Shown here: in pieces, positions 46,343-55,798 of the stretch
Layout: each line of letters starts with the position of its first letter
Position numbering within the stretch: position 1 is the first letter of the stretch
The notes under the pieces: model-generated
The model's database searches: none
What the model was told of the DNA's origin: nothing
The model's input: the letters and a program-made list of their open reading frames with translations, nothing else
Made by a program: the position numbers and the translations under genes
From: Bog-756 sp963812885
GTDB taxonomy: Bacteria > Actinomycetota > Acidimicrobiia > Acidimicrobiales > RAAP-2
Assembly: GCA_963812885.1 (NCBI GenBank)
Contig: CAWEWZ010000004.1
Location: 130,212-194,211, forward strand
Direction of reading: 5' to 3'
DNA: 64,000 nucleotides

Positions 46343-47554
46343 ATGAGTGACCACATGGTCGGCCTTGGACGGTCCGCTCGCCCGAGGTGGTTCAGAGGGC
46401 CACGACGGGCAACCGTCCGACGGCATCCGGTCAGAGCGACAGCCGTCGTGGTGCTGACCGGGTTGCTCATCTGGTTGGCCATATCGCTGGGCGGTGCCCT
46501 GACCGATCCGGCACTGGGAAGTTCGGTGGTCGCCCGGTTCGCCGAATGGGCCCGCAGCCACGGTGGTGCCAGCACGGTCAACTGGGTCGAGAGCGAGTGG
46601 TATGCCCATCACCCGCCCAAGGTTGGCGGGGCACCTCCCGCCGGTTCGATCCGCCGTCCCCGGTCCCTTCCGGTGATGGCGGCCACCGGCCCCGCTCATC
46701 TTCCGCCCCCACCTCCGATCGTGCCGCCGGCCAGCCCAGCCATCCCCGGCGAGGGCCAGTGGACCCCGGTAGGTCGCCTGGTCGGGGGTGTTCCAGCTGT
46801 CTACGAGACCACCCTGCGACCCGACCCCGTCCACACCGGCTATGTGGTCGGGGTGGCCTGGATGGACACCAAGCTCCTCCGAGCCACCTTGTACTCGGGG
46901 AGCATCATCCCCGGCGGCGGTCCCTATTCCCACACCGCGCCGGTTCAGGGCCCCGCGGCCGCCCACCTGGTCGCCGCCTTCAACGCCGGCTTCCTGATGT
47001 CGTCGGCCAACGGCGGCTACTACACCGACGGCCGAACGGTTCTTCCGCTTCGGAGCGGGGCGGCGTCGTTCGTCGTCTTCGCCAATGGCACGGCCACGAT
47101 CGGCAGCTGGGGTACCGATGTGTCCATGTCCCGAAACGTCGTCTCGGTCCGCCAGAACCTTGATCTGCTGGTCGACAACGGTCAACCGGTGGCGGGCCTC
47201 GATGCGACCGACACGACCAAGTGGGGGGCCACGCTCGGCAACGCCGTCTATGTCTGGCGGTCCGGACTGGGTGTGACAGCCGATGGAGCACTTGTCTATG
47301 TGGGTGGGCCCGGGCTCAACATCACCGACCTGGCCGACCTGCTCGTACGGGCCGGGGCGGTGCGCGCCATGGAGCTCGACATCAACACCGACTGGGTCAA
47401 CTTCTCCAGCTACAGCCCGGGTTCACCGAACGGAGCGGCCACGCCGGCCAATGGCGCCGAGTTGCTCCCGGACATGGTGGGCACGCCGGGTCGGTATTTC
47501 GAGCCCTGGTGGGCACGCGACTTCATCACCATGTCATCGGTGGCGGGGACTTGA
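46343..47554 (+). CDS. Membrane-anchored phosphodiester glycosidase (NAGPA-domain) protein
   Basis: 403 residues. Basic cytoplasmic N-terminus, one membrane helix at about residues 31-52, a Pro-rich linker (~120-135), then the NAGPA/PF09992 domain: VAWMDTKLLRATLYSGS, VAAFNAGFLMSSANGGYYTDG, GTDVSMSRNVVSVRQNLDLLVDNG, TADGALVYVGGPGL and VRAMELDINTDWVNF. Family members cleave sugar-phosphodiester bonds in envelope or extracellular material. It probably acts outside the membrane. It sits alone with its own upstream motif. Confidence 0.8.
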   Translation: MSDHMVGLGRSARPRWFRGPRRATVRRHPVRATAVVVLTGLLIWLAISLGGALTDPALGSSVVARFAEWARSHGGASTVNWVESEWYAHHPPKVGGAPPAGSIRRPRSLPVMAATGPAHLPPPPPIVPPASPAIPGEGQWTPVGRLVGGVPAVYETTLRPDPVHTGYVVGVAWMDTKLLRATLYSGSIIPGGGPYSHTAPVQGPAAAHLVAAFNAGFLMSSANGGYYTDGRTVLPLRSGAASFVVFANGTATIGSWGTDVSMSRNVVSVRQNLDLLVDNGQPVAGLDATDTTKWGATLGNAVYVWRSGLGVTADGALVYVGGPGLNITDLADLLVRAGAVRAMELDINTDWVNFSSYSPGSPNGAATPANGAELLPDMVGTPGRYFEPWWARDFITMSSVAGT

Positions 47555-47565
47555 TCGGTCCTCGC

Positions 47566-47599
47566 CTTCATGTTTCCGTCAGGAAGCGTGCTTAGGCTG
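47566..47599 (+). promoter_or_regulatory. 34-bp promoter-region motif, copy 2
   Basis: Second copy of the motif at 46240-46273, matching at about 24-25 of 34 positions, starting 12 bp after the glycosidase stop and 66 bp before the next gene, nearly the same distance to the start as copy 1 (69 bp). Confidence 0.5.
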
Positions 47600-47664
47600 C
47601 ACAGAACGTCCCGGATCCCCTCGGGGGGTTCAGGACCCGCTCGAATCGTCCCGAGGAGCACTCC

Positions 47665-48150
47665 GTGAGTTCACAGTCGACCTTGCTCGAACAGGCCCTC
47701 CTGTGGGCGCGTCTCGATCCGGAGCCCCGGCACCGGCCTCCCTCGACACTGATGGTGGTCGTCGCCACGGTGGCATCATTGGTCGGATCGCTGGCTGCCG
47801 ACGCCGCGCTGGTGGCCATCGGGACGGCCGTCTTCCCCTCTACCAAGGGCTTCGTGCACTTCCAGTTCTCGGACTACGCCAAGCTGACGGTCATCGGCGT
47901 GGTGATCGCCTGCGTGGCGTGGCCGATCGTGACCCGGATCTGTTCTGACCCCCGTTGGCTGTATCTGCGACTGGCCGTTGCTGTTACGGTGGTGCTCCTC
48001 GTGCCCGACGTCTGGATCCTCCTCCGCGGTGAGCCCGGAAAGGCAGTCGCGGTCCTCGTCTGCATGCACTTGGCCATTGCCGTGGTCACCTACAACTGCA
48101 TGGTCCGGATCGCCAGCGTGAGAGCCACCGTCGACAGCCATTCTCGCTAA
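47665..48150 (+). CDS. DUF6069-type four-helix membrane protein
   Basis: 161 residues with four hydrophobic segments at about residues 29-53, 73-92, 98-117 and 126-146. The pattern (ADAALVAIGT in helix 1, FQFSDYAKLTVIGVVIACVAWPIVTRI in helix 2) fits the DUF6069 actinobacterial membrane family, whose function is unknown. It has the same upstream motif as the preceding glycosidase gene, suggesting shared control. Confidence 0.65.
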   Translation: MSSQSTLLEQALLWARLDPEPRHRPPSTLMVVVATVASLVGSLAADAALVAIGTAVFPSTKGFVHFQFSDYAKLTVIGVVIACVAWPIVTRICSDPRWLYLRLAVAVTVVLLVPDVWILLRGEPGKAVAVLVCMHLAIAVVTYNCMVRIASVRATVDSHSR

Positions 48151-48212
48151 GTGACCGACCCCGCCGTTCGGACGAAGAGCCTTCCCGACGACACCGGCCC
48201 GGCCTGAACACC

Positions 48213-50339
48213 GTGCCCGAGCCCGTGACTGACGAGGACGCGGCTCGCCGGATCCGGCGAGCACGACGGATCCGGAGGCAGCGCCGTCGAGCGGCCACCG
48301 TCGCCGTGCTTGTCGTCTTCCTGGTCATCGTCATCACGGCGATATCTCTTTCGGGTGGGGGGTCAACGCCCGCGCCGCGAGCATCCGGGGTCTCTCACCC
48401 CGAAGCCGCCCGGCGCGGCCCGGATTCGATCGAGGCGGGTGTCGAGCCCTGGCAGATGGGAACACCCATTTCGCGGGAGGCGGTCGTGACCACCGGCACC
48501 GACATCACCGTCCTCGGGGGCCTCACCCCATCGGGGTCGTCCCTCCCGTCGGTGTCCACCATCGATCCCACCGCCGGCTCGATCACCGATTCCGGGTCGC
48601 TGGCCGCCCCGGTGCACGACGCCGCAGCCACGGTCATCGGCCGCTCGATCCTCGTCCTCGGTGGAGGTTCGTCCGCCACGGTGGACACCGTCCAGTCGTT
48701 CCCCGCCCCCTCCGGTCCGGGAGGACCGCTCGGCGCCGGTGAGGTCGCCGGTCACCTGCCTCAGCCCCGATCGGACCTGGCCGTGGCCACCATCACCGGC
48801 TCGGTCTCCGGTCATCCCGTCACCACCACCTACATCGTCGGTGGTTATGACGGCACCGCCTACCTCCCCAGCGTACTGGCCACGGTCGACGGCACCCGGT
48901 TCACCACCGCGGCCACCCTGCCGGTCGCCGTCCGCTATCCGGCCGTCGTCTCCGACGCCGGGAAGATCTATGTGTTCGGAGGCCAGGTCCGGTCTGCCGC
49001 ATCAGCGACCGAGGCCACCGACGACATCCAGATGGTCGATCCGGCGACCCACCGGGCCACCGTCGTCGGTCACCTGCCTCAACCGCTCTACGGTGCATCG
49101 GCCTTTCTGCTGGGCGGCACAATCTATGTGGCCGGCGGCCAGGTCCCGGGCGGCCCCACCCTGACCCAGATCGACGCCTTCATCCCGTCGACCGGCAAGG
49201 TCCTCGATGCCGGTCTGCTGCCCCAGGCCGACGCATTCGCCGGCTCCACGACGGTGACAACGGCCAAGGGAGCCGTCGGGTACATGGTCGGCGGTGAGGT
49301 GGCCGCCCAGGGCGGTGCCGACCAGGCCGGCGTGGCCTCCGGGTCCCTGCAATCGGTGATCTCCCTCCGTCTCAGCCCGTACGGGGGCCCGGCGGGACGG
49401 CCGGGGGCGGGGTCCCCCTACTCGGGCACGCTGCTCATCGCCGACCGGGGCAACGACCGGCTGATCGCCCTCAACCCCGAGCGCCAGATCACCTGGCTGT
49501 ACCCCTCGCCCACCAGGCCACCGCCGCCCGGTGGCTTCTACTTTCCCGACGACGCCTTCTTCATCAGGAAGGGAACAGGGATCATCTCCAATCAGGAGGA
49601 CAATCACACCATCGTCGAGATCGGCTATCCGTCGGGGCGGATCCTCTGGCAGTACGGACACCCCGGACAGCCAGGGGCCGCACCGGGCTATCTCGACCAG
49701 CCCGATGATGCCTACTTACTCAGGTCGGGCGTCATCACGGTTGCCGATGCATCCAACAACCGGATCCTGTTCATCTCGCCCCAGAACCAGGTCGTCGGGC
49801 AGATCGGGAACGGCGCCGACGCTCACGACCCGCCCACCTCCATCGCCTATCCCAACGGGGACACCCCGTTGGCCAACGGGGACGTCCTGGTGTCGGAGAT
49901 CAACGGCGCGTTCGTCGACGAGTTCACGCCGTCGGGCAAGCTGGTGTGGACGGTTCACGTCCCGAACGTCGTCTACCCGTCCGATCCCCAGCAGGTCAGC
50001 TCGGACCTGTACCTGATGACCGACTACGACCCGCCGGCCGAGGGCCGCGCCCTCGAGTTCACCCGTCAGGGCAAGGTCACCTGGCTCTACGACGTGGCGT
50101 CCGGTGATGCGGCGCTCAAGAAGCCGTCGCTGGCCGAGCGACTGCCCAATGGACTCGTCATGCTCAACGACGACTACCGCGACAGGGTCGTGGTCATCGA
50201 CCCGACCACCGACTCCATCGTGTGGCAGTACGGCCTCACCGACGTCGCGGGCACGGCTCCGGGGATGATGTCGATCCCCGACGGGTTCGACATACTCCTG
50301 GCCAACGGAACCACTCCCACGCACACCAGCACCGGCTGA
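48213..50339 (+). CDS. Membrane-anchored double beta-propeller protein (Kelch-like plus PQQ/NHL-like)
   Basis: 708 residues from a GTG. An Arg-rich N-terminus precedes one membrane helix (about 28-46). Residues ~80-370 hold Kelch-like repeats (VLGGLTPSGS, ILVLGGGS, YIVGGYDG, IYVFGGQV, IYVAGGQV). Residues ~400-705 resemble NHL/PQQ-type blades (LLIADRGNDRLIAL, GRILWQYG, VADASNNRILFI, KLVWTVHV, VWQYGLTD). It is probably extracellular and for binding rather than catalysis. It ends 77 bp before the tRNA fragment, so it is the last chromosomal gene before the island. Confidence 0.75.
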   Translation: MPEPVTDEDAARRIRRARRIRRQRRRAATVAVLVVFLVIVITAISLSGGGSTPAPRASGVSHPEAARRGPDSIEAGVEPWQMGTPISREAVVTTGTDITVLGGLTPSGSSLPSVSTIDPTAGSITDSGSLAAPVHDAAATVIGRSILVLGGGSSATVDTVQSFPAPSGPGGPLGAGEVAGHLPQPRSDLAVATITGSVSGHPVTTTYIVGGYDGTAYLPSVLATVDGTRFTTAATLPVAVRYPAVVSDAGKIYVFGGQVRSAASATEATDDIQMVDPATHRATVVGHLPQPLYGASAFLLGGTIYVAGGQVPGGPTLTQIDAFIPSTGKVLDAGLLPQADAFAGSTTVTTAKGAVGYMVGGEVAAQGGADQAGVASGSLQSVISLRLSPYGGPAGRPGAGSPYSGTLLIADRGNDRLIALNPERQITWLYPSPTRPPPPGGFYFPDDAFFIRKGTGIISNQEDNHTIVEIGYPSGRILWQYGHPGQPGAAPGYLDQPDDAYLLRSGVITVADASNNRILFISPQNQVVGQIGNGADAHDPPTSIAYPNGDTPLANGDVLVSEINGAFVDEFTPSGKLVWTVHVPNVVYPSDPQQVSSDLYLMTDYDPPAEGRALEFTRQGKVTWLYDVASGDAALKKPSLAERLPNGLVMLNDDYRDRVVVIDPTTDSIVWQYGLTDVAGTAPGMMSIPDGFDILLANGTTPTHTSTG

Positions 50340-50415
50340 ACCTTCCTGCACGCACGTCCACGATGTCTCGCGACAGAAGTGCGTCTGTCTTGCGCCACAA
50401 GCCGGTGGTAAAACG

Positions 50416-50457
50416 AGCCGGCGGTGGGAATCGAACCCACGACCTGACGATTACAAG
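50416..50457 (-). other. 3' fragment of tRNA-Thr(UGU); probable attachment-site duplicate
   Basis: Read on the minus strand: anticodon loop CTTGTAA, half stem TCGTC, variable AGGTC, T arm GTGGG-TTCGATT-CCCAC, acceptor strand CGCCGGC and discriminator T. The complementary 5' acceptor (GCCGGCG), D arm and 5' anticodon strand are missing upstream, so it is not a functional gene. Integrases that use tRNA genes leave exactly such 3' pieces at the far end of the element. Polarity agrees with an intact gene just beyond base 64000. Confidence 0.75.
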
Positions 50458-50640
50458 AGGCCTCTCTCGATTTTCGCTGCGTAGCGTCCCGTCCCGGATT
50501 GTCTCGTTTGGCCTGTTCAGAGGGGGTGGCCTGAGTCGAGCTCTGACACTCGCTGATTCGCCCCGTGACGCGCTGAGACCCAAATTGTTGGGCAAAAGTT
50601 GGGTTGACACGGTGTTTTCAGGCAGTCAGGCGATCGAAAT

Positions 50641-53216
50641 GTGTCGGGTCCCGAGCTTCCCGACATTGGGTTCGAGACAAACCTGACTCAGCCGATCGAA
50701 AATTACTCGGGACTAGCCAGTCGGGTGCTCGCCGAATCCACCTTGGCCTCAACGGCATTCCACGTCGATGAACGGGGAACGGATCTCAGCGACGATCTCC
50801 GACGCTCCGTAGTATGTGGGCGAGTACCCACCAGCTCCAGCCGAGCGTTGGATGATCGGATTGAGCTGCCGGAGGAATCGGATACCGCCATCACGACCTT
50901 GCCTGAAGTCAGGACAGCCTCGAGCGCCGAGACCACAGAGGTGTCGCTGTCGATCGGCGGGATGACCTGCGGAGCCTGTGCCGCCCTCATCCAGCGACGG
51001 CTCAATGCTCTCGACGGCGTTGAAGCAACGGTCAACTATGCAACGGAACGGGCTCGGGTCCTCCTGCCCATGTCGACGACGCCGGACGCCCTGGTCGATG
51101 CCGTGGAGAGTGCCGGATACTCGGCCGAGATCATCGGCGACGGAGACGCAGTCGACGCGTCGGATGACGATGACCAAAGGGTCCACTTCTTGGGCCGTCG
51201 GCTCCTTGTCTCCGCCCTCCTGTTCATGCCCCTCTGCGACCTGTCGCTCATCTTCTCGCTGGTTCCGGTCACCCGATTCCCGCACTGGCAGTGGCTGCTG
51301 GTCGTCCTGGCCGCACCCGTGCTGACCTGGGCGGCCTGGCCCTTCTACAGGGCGGCGTTCCGAGCCGCCCGCCATGGGACGTCCACCATGGACACCCTGG
51401 TGTCGCTGGGCATCCTGGCCGCCACCGGCTGGTCGCTGTACGCCATGTTCTGGCAGGACACCCCAGGTCGGCGCAGCCAGCGGTGTGATGTGATCTTCCA
51501 CCATCGGGGGGTGCCATCTACCTCGACGTGGCCGCCGGAGTTACCACCTTTCTCCTGGCCGGACGGTACTTCGAGGCGTGGTCGAGACGCCGGACCGGGA
51601 ACGCCCTGCGATCCTTGGCCGAGGTGGGCGCCAAGGACGTCGCCGTGATCGACGCAGCCGGGATCGAGCGCCGGTGCCCGATCGCGACACTCGGCGTGGG
51701 TGACCGGTTCGTCGTGCGGCCCGGCGAGACGGTGGCCACCGACGGCGAGGTGATGTTCGGCACTCCGGCATCGATCGCAGCGTCATGACCGGGGAGTCGC
51801 TGCCCCGTCGATGTCGCCATCGGAGACAAGGTGGTCGGGGGAACGGTGGCGGTGGGCGGGCGCCTGATGGTCCGGGCCACCAAGGTGGGTGCGCGACACT
51901 CAACTCGCCCACATGCTGCGGCTGGTGGAGGACGCCCAGAGCGAAAAGGCTGCGGTCCAGCGCCTGGCCGACCGGATCGCCGGCGTCTTCGTTCCGCCGT
52001 GCTGGTCATCGTCTCGTGCACTCTCGCTGGCGTGGGCTGCTGGGCGGTGGCTCGGAGCAGGCCTTCAGCGCGGCGCTCTCGGTCCTGATCATCGCCTGTC
52101 CCTGTGCTCTCGGACTGGCCACACCCACCGCCCTGCTCGTCGCCACCGGGCGTGGAGCCGCCTGGGGATCTTCTTCAAGGGCTACCAGGCCCTTGAGGCA
52201 TCACGACAGGTCGACACCGTCGTCCTCGACAAGACCGGCACCGTCACCCAAGGAAATATGGCCGTGGCCGCACTGATCCCGCTCCAGGAACCACCCGGTT
52301 CGAACTGCTGCGCACTGCCGGGGCACTTGGAGCAGGCCTCCGAGCATCTGGTGGCTCGCGCCATCACCGACTTCGCGCTCAGGACGAGTTGGGCGTCCTG
52401 CCTGTGGTGGACGAGTTCGTGGCCTTCCCCGGTCTGGGCGCTCGGGGGGTTGTCGACGGCAGCTCGGTCGCCATCGGACGGCTCGAGCTCCTGGGGGTGG
52501 ACCCATCGGACGTGCCCGACATCCTCAGCCCGTCGCTGTGCGGAGTGGGAGGCAGTCGGTCGGACGGCGGTGCTGGTCAGTTGTGACGGCACGGTGATCG
52601 GAGCGATCGCGGTGGCGGACATGGTCCGGCCGACCGCGGCGCAGGCGGTCGAGGAGCTCCAGTCGATGGGACTGCACTGCATCTTGCTGACCGGGGACAA
52701 CGAGGCCACCGCTCGCTCGGTCGCTGTGTCGGTCGGGATCACCGACGTCGTGGCTGGGGCCATGCCCGCCGAGAAGGTGGAACTGGTCCGGCGGCTGCAG
52801 GCCGAGGGCCACGCGGTGGCCATGGTGGGCGACGGCGTAAACGACGGACCGGCCCTGGTTACCGCCGACCTCGGACTTGCCGTCGGTCGGGTACGGACGT
52901 AGCCATCAATGCTGCCGATCTGATCATCGTTCGTGACGACCTCCGGGTCGTGGCCACCGCCATCAGCCTGGCCCGTCGGACGCTGAAGACCATCAGGGGC
53001 AACTTGGCGTGGGCGTTCGGGTACAACGTGGCCGCCATCCCCTTGGCCGCCTGCGGCCTCCTCAACCCTCTGATCGCGGGGGCAGCGATGGCCTTCTCTT
53101 CGGCGTTCGTGGTCTGGAACAGCGCACGCCTGCGCCACTTCGCCGATCCGGTGGTCAGGGAGCTTCCGGGGGAGTCGGCTGAGGACGGGTCCAATGACTT
53201 GCAACTGACCGCCTGA
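50641..53216 (+). pseudogene. copA: Copper-type P1B ATPase, broken by about ten single-base indels
   Basis: All parts of a CopA-like pump occur in order but in changing frames. HMA domain GGMTCGACAALI, membrane helices, GRYFEAWSRRR, actuator loop VMTGESLP, HMLRLVEDAQSEKAAVQRLADRIAG, the ion site IIACPCALGLATP, phosphorylation site DKTGTVTQGN, LLTGDNEATA, VGDGVNDGPAL and final helices. Breaks fall at about 51490, 51770, 51800, 51890, 51998, 52045, 52160, 52385, 52535 and 52895. Motifs are unmutated, which argues for sequence error rather than decay. The start is unclear: GTG 50641 gives ~100 residues without homology; GTG 50941 is closer to the HMA domain. Confidence 0.75.
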
Positions 53217-53398
53217 ACCCCCGCAACCAGGGCCGGCAAGCCGGAGCCACCGTTATTCGGGCCAGATCCGACCGAGGCAGTTCGCCAAGGCCTGTTGCGG
53301 AGTTTGACCGTGGATGAGTGTCGAAGGGTGGTTCGCTCGCCACCGGAAGGGCGGGGCCGTGCGGCTTGACCGGCGGGACCCGGTCGACCAGGATCACT

Positions 53399-53413
53399 AC
53401 TACGGAACGTAGT
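53399..53413. promoter_or_regulatory. BlaI/CopY-type operator ACTAC-GGAAC-GTAGT
   Basis: A perfect dyad 28 bp before the blaI start, matching the other three sites at 55726, 55754 and 61392. BlaI-family repressors bind TACTA/TAGTA-type dyads, so autoregulation is likely. Confidence 0.65.
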
Positions 53414-53440
53414 GAGTGAGCATTCCACCGGGAGTTGTCC

Positions 53441-53815
53441 GTGGTTCGACTGGGTGAACTTGAACAGCAGGTCATCGGTGTGCTGTGGACTGATATGGGC
53501 ACCGAGATGACCGTCCGACAGGTGGCCGAACACTTCCCCGATCACGCCTACACGACCGTTCTCACCATTCTCGATCGCCTCGAGCACAAGGGAATGGTGC
53601 GCAGGATCCGAGGAGGTCGTGCCCACCATTACGTGGCGACCGCCAGCCGTGAGGCCTACGCCGCCACGCTCATGCGGGAGGCGCTGGGCTCGGCCCCCGA
53701 CCCGGACGCGGTCCTCGTACACTTCGCCGAATCGGTGAGCCCTGAAGAAGCCGAGTTGCTTCGCCAGATTCTCAACGAACACGAATCGGACGCCCCTGAT
53801 GGTGGGCCACGATGA
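53441..53815 (+). CDS. BlaI/MecI/CopY-family transcriptional repressor
   Basis: 124 residues. Winged-helix domain: RLGELEQQVIGVLW, MTVRQVAEHFP, HAYTTVLTILDRLEHKGMVRRIRGGRAHHYVA, followed by a C-terminal dimerisation helix with SPEEAELLRQIL. GTG 53441 has GGGAG six bases upstream, better spaced than TTG 53435. The M56 protease gene overlaps its stop (ATGA), the classic BlaI-BlaR1 arrangement, where the protease triggers repressor loss. Given the cargo, the signal may be copper rather than a beta-lactam. Confidence 0.9.
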   Translation: MVRLGELEQQVIGVLWTDMGTEMTVRQVAEHFPDHAYTTVLTILDRLEHKGMVRRIRGGRAHHYVATASREAYAATLMREALGSAPDPDAVLVHFAESVSPEEAELLRQILNEHESDAPDGGPR

Positions 53816-54719
53816 CCACCGTCATTGGACTGTCAGTCCTTGCCGTACTGATGTTCGGCCCGGCCGGTGTGTGGCTGGAGCGGGCGTCTTGGCCGCACAA
53901 GGCGCCGCGTGCCGCCATCGCACTGTGGCAGTCCATTGGGGTCGCCGGTGCGTTGGCCGCGGTGGGTGCGGGAGTGGCCCTGGCCGTCGAGCCCCTCCAT
54001 ACCGGCTTGCTTTCTGGCCTCGGGGAGCTTCTGCAGGGCTCATCCGCTGGGCATCCGCTCCCGATCAAGGGCATCTATGAAGCTATTGGCCTCACGCTGT
54101 CGGCCAATGTGGTCGCCATTCTGGTGGCGGGCGTGGTCGTTACCGCATCCCGGACCATCGCCAGTCGACGCCGCCATCGGATTCTTTTGGATCTGGTGTC
54201 GGTACGGTCCGACCAGGCCCCTGGCGCGGTCCTCTTGAGCGATTCGAGGGCGACCGCCTACTGCCTGCCCGGACGGCGCTCCCGGATTGTGGTGAGTGCA
54301 GGGGCCCTTGATCTTCTGGACAGCCGGGAACTGGCCGCGGTGGTCGATCATGAGCGTGGCCATGTCCAGGAGCGCCATCACCTGATCCTCCTTCCCTTCT
54401 CGTCGATGATCGAGATGCTCGAATTGGATGCCGTACGTCTCCGCGGGCGCCGCGGGCGGTGCGGGCACTCCTGGAGATGGCTGCCGACGACTATGCCACC
54501 CGGTTCCATTCCCCACGGGTATTGGCATCGGCACTCATCAGGATGGTCCACCCCTCGTCGGTGCCCACGTGCGCATTCGGAGCCTCATCGGGGTCGGTGA
54601 CCAACCGGGTCAAGAGGTTGATCGATCCCCACCGGAAATCAAGAGTGGTGGCGGTAACGGCCGGCGTGGCGGCTGTTGTGCTGGTGATCGTGCCCGTTGT
54701 GATTATGGGTCTGGACTGA
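53812..54719 (+). CDS. M56-family membrane metalloprotease (BlaR1-like sensor), one frameshift
   Basis: Helices at about residues 3-22, 36-60 and 95-113; a zinc motif HERGH at H180-H184 (VVDHERGHVQERHH) preceded by RIVVSAGALDLLD. Near 54460 a base is lost and the frame changes; it continues RALLEMAADDYATRF (family third-ligand region) to a final membrane helix, AVTAGVAAVVLVIVPVVIM. No penicillin-binding sensor domain follows, so the protein senses something else, possibly through its outer loops. It presumably cleaves or inactivates the partner BlaI-type repressor. Confidence 0.8.
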
Positions 54720-54721
54720 TC

Positions 54722-55589
54722 GTGCCGGAGATGCCCGGAGGATCAGGGATGGGGCGGGTTCCGTTCGATGCCCACCATGCCTTGAGTCAGTGGGAGTTCA
54801 CCCCGTTCGCCCTTCTCGTGTTGTTAGCGATCATCGCGACCGGAGCCTGGTACGTGAGCGCCCAGTGGAGGCTGTCCATCCAGGGAAGCCGTTGGAGCAG
54901 GAAGCGGACACTTTCGTTCATCGCCGGTCTGGTCGCCATCGATACCGCACTCGAGTCGCCGGTGGCGGCATTCACCATGAGCTATTTCCAGGCCCATGTG
55001 GTCCAGCACCTCCTGTTGATGGTCATCGCCCCTCCCCTCCTCGCCATGGGAGCTCCGTTGACGTTGGCCCTACGGACCTCGAGTCCGAGCGCGACGAAGC
55101 GACTCCTCCGCGGCGTCAACTCGAGACCGTTCCAGAACCTGACCCATCCGGTTCTCGTGTGGTTCCTCTACTACTTCTCGATGTTCGCCTTCTTTCTCAC
55201 CTTCGTCCTCAATTTCGCCATGCTCCATATGTGGGCCATGGATGCCATCAACGTCGGCTTCCTCGTGGCTTCAATGCTGTTCTGGTGGCCGATCGTCGGG
55301 GTCGATCCAATCCCGCATTGGCAGATGAGCCACGGCGCCAGGATGACCAATTTGCTGATCGGGATTCCGGTGGAGTCGTTCCTCGCCCTCGCCCTGATGA
55401 ATAACGGCCGCCCCGCCGCTTCGATGTACTCCTTGGCCGGCACTCACTCTGGGGCGGTCGATCCTGTGGTTCGGCGCCGAGCTGTTCACCATGGTCGCCC
55501 TGATCCCTGTCCTCATGCAGTGGCTCCGGCTCGAAGAGCGCAAGGGCGCCCGCTACGCCCCGCAACTCGACGTGGAGCTGTCGGCCTGA
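54722..55589 (+). CDS. ctaG: Cytochrome c oxidase assembly protein, CtaG/caa3 type, one frameshift
   Basis: ~288 residues, seven membrane helices. Typical parts: WEFTPFALLVLL, YFQAHVVQHLLLMVIAPPLLAMGAPLTLAL, HPVLVWFLYYFSMF, HMWAMDAINVGFL, DPIPHWQMSHGARM. Near 55450 an extra base ends the frame; in the next one LGRSILWFGAELFTMVALIPVLMQWLRLEE finishes the protein. His and Met residues in the helices suit copper handling. In the known family it helps build the copper centre of aa3/caa3 oxidases. GTG 54722 follows the M56 stop directly. Confidence 0.85.
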
Positions 55590-55723
55590 ACCGCAGGGTC
55601 CTGGTCGGGTAGATCGCTCCCGGCTCCGATACTCCGAACGCCGCCCACACCGGTGTCCGCGAATCCGCCGGGGCCTCGTCATCGAAGACCTCCATGACGA
55701 TGGCCGTTGTCGGTTGTGCAGAT

Positions 55724-55768
55724 CTACTACGCATAGTAGTAATTCGGGGAAATACTACGCCGAGTAGT
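55724..55768. promoter_or_regulatory. Two BlaI/CopY-type operators
   Basis: ACTAC-GCATA-GTAGT at 55726-55740 (extended dyad CTACTA-CGCA-TAGTAG from 55724) and ACTAC-GCCGA-GTAGT at 55754-55768, centres 28 bp apart. They end 30 bp before the start of the membrane-protein operon. Confidence 0.7.
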
Positions 55769-55798
55769 AGATCGGGCCCGAAAGTGAGGTGGTGAGGT

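Noticed and set aside
50222..50686. Open frame containing GGGNRTHDLTITR
   Set aside because: This peptide is the usual false translation of the complement of a tRNA 3' half; the DNA is the tRNA-Thr fragment.
53399..55768. Beta-lactam resistance module
   Set aside because: BlaI and M56 genes are present, but the M56 protein lacks a penicillin-binding sensor domain and no beta-lactamase is nearby; cargo points to copper.
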